64,000 nt of DNA from Halorarius litoreus (lineage in GTDB: Archaea; Halobacteriota; Halobacteria; Halobacteriales; Haloarculaceae), in contig NZ_CP101454.1 in the NCBI RefSeq assembly GCF_024362405.1, forward strand, positions 3,720,001 to 3,784,000. The letters are read 5' to 3'. Below, piece after piece: positions 61,526 to 64,000 of this stretch. Positions within the stretch are counted from its first letter, which is position 1; each line of letters begins with the position of its first letter. Under the pieces are notes generated by a model. The model did not search any database and was not told the DNA's origin. It was given only the letters and a program-made list of their open reading frames with translations. Both the position numbers and the translations under genes were made by a program.

Positions 61526-61933
61526 ATGGACCGCCGTACGTTCCTCGCGGCGACGGGCACGGGCGCCACCGCGGCCCTCGCCGGCTGTTTCGGCACCGGC
61601 CTCGCCGACAGCGAGTTCGACGTGGAGATGTTCTCGAACCGGTTCGCTCCCGAGTCGTTCGAGGTCTCGGTCGGCGACACCGTCGTCTGGGGCAACACTG
61701 GCTCGCGTGGGCACAGCGTCACGGCCTACGAAAGCGGCCTCCCCGAGGGCGCCGCCTACTTCGCCTCCGGCGGGTTCGACACCGAGGAGGAGGCGCGCAA
61801 CAGCTACCCGCAGGGGAACATCCCGTCGGGTGAGACGTACAGCTACACGTTCGAGACCGCCGGCGAACACCGGTACTTCTGCATCCCGCACGAGCGCGCG
61901 GGGATGGTCGGGACCATCGTCGTCCGCGAATAG
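61526..61933 (+). CDS. Halocyanin-like blue copper lipoprotein
   Basis: 135 residues. A twin-arginine signal with lipobox: MDRRTFLAATGTGATAALAGCFG (Cys about residue 21). One plastocyanin-type domain: FSNRFAPESFEVSVGDTVVWGNTGSRGHSVTAYE (first His) and YFCIPHERAGMVGTIVV (Cys, His, Met). It is a periplasm-facing electron carrier, a candidate soluble donor of the type fused to subunit II at 7398. Confidence 0.9.
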   Translation: MDRRTFLAATGTGATAALAGCFGTGLADSEFDVEMFSNRFAPESFEVSVGDTVVWGNTGSRGHSVTAYESGLPEGAAYFASGGFDTEEEARNSYPQGNIPSGETYSYTFETAGEHRYFCIPHERAGMVGTIVVRE

Positions 61934-61993
61934 CGCGGCTGCCGGAGCTGCCGGTGGCTACTCGGCCGCAAATAATCGAAGAACGGGGCCGGT

Positions 61994-62662
61994 TTACTCC
62001 TCGGTCTCTTCGTCGTCCGGCGTCGACTCGACCTGCACGTTCTCCTCCTCGACGTCGACGGACGCCTCCTCCTCGGCGGCGACCTCTCGCGGGTGCGCCT
62101 CGAGGCTGAGTTTCTGGACCTCGACCCGGCGGAGCGGGTAGATGGTCTTCGCGTCGGCGTAGATCGCCGACGAGAGTCGGCCCTCGACGATGCTCGAGAC
62201 GAGCTCGTCGAAGGTGCGGTCGCGGGCGGCCTCGCGGACGATGCTGGTCATCGTCTTGCGGATGGCGCGCTCCTGGCTGTGGTCGGCCTTCTTCGTCGTG
62301 AACGCGACGGGCTGAATCTGGACGCGGTAGTCGTCCTTCGTCAGGACCGTCACGAACGACTCGATCTTCGAGGAGCCGCGACGGACCATGCTGCGGAGGT
62401 AGTCGCGGGTGAGTTCGTGCTGCACGAACTCGGTGTACGCGGCGTCGCTCCCGACGTCCGTGATACGGAACGTCAGCTTGCTGTTGTTCTCGCTGGCGTC
62501 GTCGTTAATCTCGCCGAGCGTCGTCTGGACGGTTCGGTCGTAGAGCTGTTCGGGTTCGTCCGCGGGGGTCTCACCGAGTTCGGCCCGGTCGAACAGTTCG
62601 GGGGCCATGACGGTGTACCACCGCTTCTCCTGTTTCCGCTTGGATACGCTTCGTTCGCTCAT
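61994..62662 (-). CDS. rps3ae: 30S ribosomal protein S3Ae
   Basis: 222 residues: KRKQEKRWYTVMAPELFDRAELGETPADEP, LYDRTVQTTLGEINDD, FVQHELTRDYLRSMVRRGSSKIE, and LSSAIYADAKTIYPLRRVEVQKLSLEAHP, followed by an acidic tail. This is the archaeal/eukaryal small-subunit protein S3Ae (eS1). Overlaps pcc1 by 4 bp (ATGA). Confidence 0.96.
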   Translation of the reverse strand: MSERSVSKRKQEKRWYTVMAPELFDRAELGETPADEPEQLYDRTVQTTLGEINDDASENNSKLTFRITDVGSDAAYTEFVQHELTRDYLRSMVRRGSSKIESFVTVLTKDDYRVQIQPVAFTTKKADHSQERAIRKTMTSIVREAARDRTFDELVSSIVEGRLSSAIYADAKTIYPLRRVEVQKLSLEAHPREVAAEEEASVDVEEENVQVESTPDDEETEE

Positions 62663-62880
62663 TGTGTGTTGGGTGTGTCGGTCATCTGCTGTGCTACCTG
62701 CACGTTGCTCACGTAGTCGTCCACCGTCGCCCGGAGGCCGCTCGTCGTCTCCCGCTCGATGGTCGTGACCACCGAGCCGTCTTCGACGCGAGTCTGCATC
62801 TCGGGCGTGTTGTCCGGGGCGAGCGCCGCCGCCACCACGTCAGGTGCGTCGTGCTCGGTCCGGATGACTGCCCGCCTCAT
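62659..62880 (-). CDS. pcc1: KEOPS complex subunit Pcc1
   Basis: 73 residues: MRRAVIRTEHDAPDVVAAAL, APDNTPEMQTRVEDGSVVTTIERETTSGLRATVDDYVSNVQVAQQ. Pcc1 dimerises within KEOPS, which makes t6A37 on ANN-decoding tRNAs. Its usual haloarchaeal position beside rps3ae and the RecJ-like gene supports the call. Overlaps both neighbours by 4 bp. Confidence 0.9.
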   Translation of the reverse strand: MRRAVIRTEHDAPDVVAAALAPDNTPEMQTRVEDGSVVTTIERETTSGLRATVDDYVSNVQVAQQMTDTPNTQ

Positions 62881-63989
62881 AGTGCCTCCCTGAGTGCGTC
62901 GGTGAACGCGTCAGTCGAATCGATGTCTCGAACGTAGCCGGTCGTCTCGCGTCCCGTCGCCTGCGCACCGGTCGCTGCGGCCGCCTCCTGGGCGAGCGCG
63001 AACGCGCGGTCGCCGTGGACGGCTGCCTCGCCGCCGTCGTCGCCACCAAGCGCCACGACGAGTGGCTCCGGCGAGCGGTAGGCGTGGGCGAGGCGGGCGA
63101 CCGTCCCCAGCGGCACGTCCGTCGGGTCGGCCGCCACATGGACGACGAAGACGCCATCGTGGCGTGCCGTCTCCGCGTTCGCCAGCCCGTCGTGGGCGGC
63201 CGCGCCGTGGTCGCGCCACGCGTCGAGGACGCCGTCGGGCTCGTGCCCGAGCGCGAGCGCGACGCCGGTTCCCGGAACGACCCGCGAACAGGCGTCGAGC
63301 ACGTCGGCGTAGCCACCGAGCGTCTCGAACGGACCACCTGCATAGGGGCGGAGCGCGCGTTCGACGGCCTCGCCCGCGCGGTCGCTCGCGTTCTCGATGG
63401 CGCGGAGTGCGACCATCGACGCGAGCCGACGGTGCGCCGCGTCGTCGAGTTCCGGGGGCAGCCCCAGCTCTGCGAGCGCGGCGGTCGTCGCCTCCGTGTC
63501 ACCGGAGAAGCCCGCGTGAACGAGCGTCGTGTGCGCGAGCCCGTCCGCGAGGTCCGCGACGGGCAACGCGACGCCAGGCCGTCGGTCGAGTGTCGACTCG
63601 GCGGCCTCGTACAGCGGTGCGTCCTGTCCGGGTGTCGCGCCGCCGGCAACCGCACCGGCGAGCGCGAGCAGCGGGTCCGGGTCGTCTCCGAGTTCCTGCG
63701 CCGCCTCGAACGCCGTGACCGAGAGCGGTCCCTCGGTCAGCGACACGTCCCCGGTCACGGTGCCGACGCCGACTACTACGTCGGCCTCGGTCGCGCTGTC
63801 ACGGGGGAACCGTGAGACGGACGCCTGGAACGGGATGTCGGCCGTGCGGAACGCGCGTGCCAGCACCCCGACGGCCGCGAGGGCGTCGCCGTCAGCCGTG
63901 CCCGCGAGCCGGACGAAGCCGGCGTCGCGGACGGCAGCAGCAAGGCTCTCGGCGGGGGCGGACGCGTTCTGCCGACCGGCCGTGGACAT
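62877..63989 (-). CDS. RecJ/DHH-fold protein without DHH motif (probably inactive)
   Basis: 370 residues, usually annotated exonuclease RecJ in haloarchaea. The fold can be followed: VRLAGTADGDALAAVGVLARAF (motif I position), VVVGVGTVTGDVSLTEG at the place where active RecJ has DHH, ALAGAVAGGATPG, TLVHAGFSGDTEATTAALAELG, and a degenerate DHHA1 (ALALGHEPDGVL and VVALGGDDGG). No DHH and no HxDxD are seen, so it may be a structural, Cdc45-like subunit. First gene visible of the recJ-like/pcc1/rps3ae operon. The 11 bases beyond it are too few to interpret; TAG at the edge may be the end of another gene. Confidence 0.8.
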   Translation of the reverse strand: MSTAGRQNASAPAESLAAAVRDAGFVRLAGTADGDALAAVGVLARAFRTADIPFQASVSRFPRDSATEADVVVGVGTVTGDVSLTEGPLSVTAFEAAQELGDDPDPLLALAGAVAGGATPGQDAPLYEAAESTLDRRPGVALPVADLADGLAHTTLVHAGFSGDTEATTAALAELGLPPELDDAAHRRLASMVALRAIENASDRAGEAVERALRPYAGGPFETLGGYADVLDACSRVVPGTGVALALGHEPDGVLDAWRDHGAAAHDGLANAETARHDGVFVVHVAADPTDVPLGTVARLAHAYRSPEPLVVALGGDDGGEAAVHGDRAFALAQEAAAATGAQATGRETTGYVRDIDSTDAFTDALREAL

Positions 63990-64000
63990 CTATTCGGTGA

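Noticed and set aside
63990-64000. Start of another gene at the right edge.
   Set aside because: Only 11 bases remain; a TAG directly before the RecJ-like start hints at a preceding gene but nothing can be identified.

Overview
This window comes from an extremely halophilic archaeon (class Halobacteria). The base composition is very GC-rich with strong GC3 bias and the proteins are acidic. Many families are typical of that group: halocyanin, a PGF-CTERM S-layer glycoprotein with archaeosortases, bat-type HTH regulators, PhiH1-like winged helices, DUF7563 mini zinc fingers, CobY, archaeal ribosomal proteins L1/P0/P1 and S3Ae, diphthine synthase, Trm5 and Pcc1. Nothing points to a plasmid or virus. 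I saw no rRNA, CRISPR array or insertion sequence, and one tRNA. The genus cannot be named from the sequence alone.

Layout. 0-2.7 kb: a truncated DUF7344/receiver regulator, a ThDP enzyme and a small membrane protein. 2.85-8.7 kb: a CobT-like protein, then a leftward respiratory operon (small subunit, CuA subunit II fused to a halocyanin domain, heme-copper subunit I, heme O synthase, membrane protein). 8.7-14.8 kb: a compact rightward B12 operon (cobA-cbiP-cbiB-cobS-cobY-cobD-cbiZ) with overlapping or nearly abutting genes. 14.9-19.3 kb: a frameshifted beta-propeller gene, then divergent btuF and btuCD. 19.3-27.3 kb: mixed metabolism and regulation, an F420-linked pair and tRNA-Thr(CGT). 27.4-38.5 kb: cell surface, with a giant beta-propeller/beta-helix/PKD protein, trm5, dph5, two tandem archaeosortases and the S-layer gene. 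38.7-48.6 kb: VOC protein, DRG GTPase, rpl11, fasciclin protein, a LOV-bat regulator, the rpl1-rpl10-rpl12 operon and a TctA-like permease. 48.8-64 kb: corA, cysS, ribH, an aminotransferase, a DHH nuclease, a JAMM protease, ribL, a PLD protein, a HEAT protein, pssA, halocyanin, rps3ae, pcc1 and a degenerate RecJ-like protein that ends just inside the right edge.

How the parts connect. (1) Corrinoid salvage: BtuFCD imports corrinoid, CbiZ removes the pseudo-B12 tail, CobA adenosylates, CbiP/CbiB/CobD make and attach the aminopropanol arm, and CobY/CobS add the nucleotide loop. The CobT-like gene at 2.85 kb is physically separate but carries nearly the same 42-bp promoter block, with a covarying dyad, as the operon at 8.7 kb. 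(2) Surface anchoring: two archaeosortases with intact catalytic residues, the archaetidylserine synthase PssA and three PGF-type tripartite C-termini occur within 45 kb. (3) Respiration: subunit I keeps all metal-ligand histidines but has Gln where the active-site Tyr of A- and B-type oxidases should be, so it may be a non-canonical heme-copper enzyme, possibly a nitric oxide reductase. (4) A hairpin element with an 11-nt GAGCGNAGCGA loop recurs in three intergenic regions, and two composite copies flank the L1-P0-P1 region in inverted orientation.
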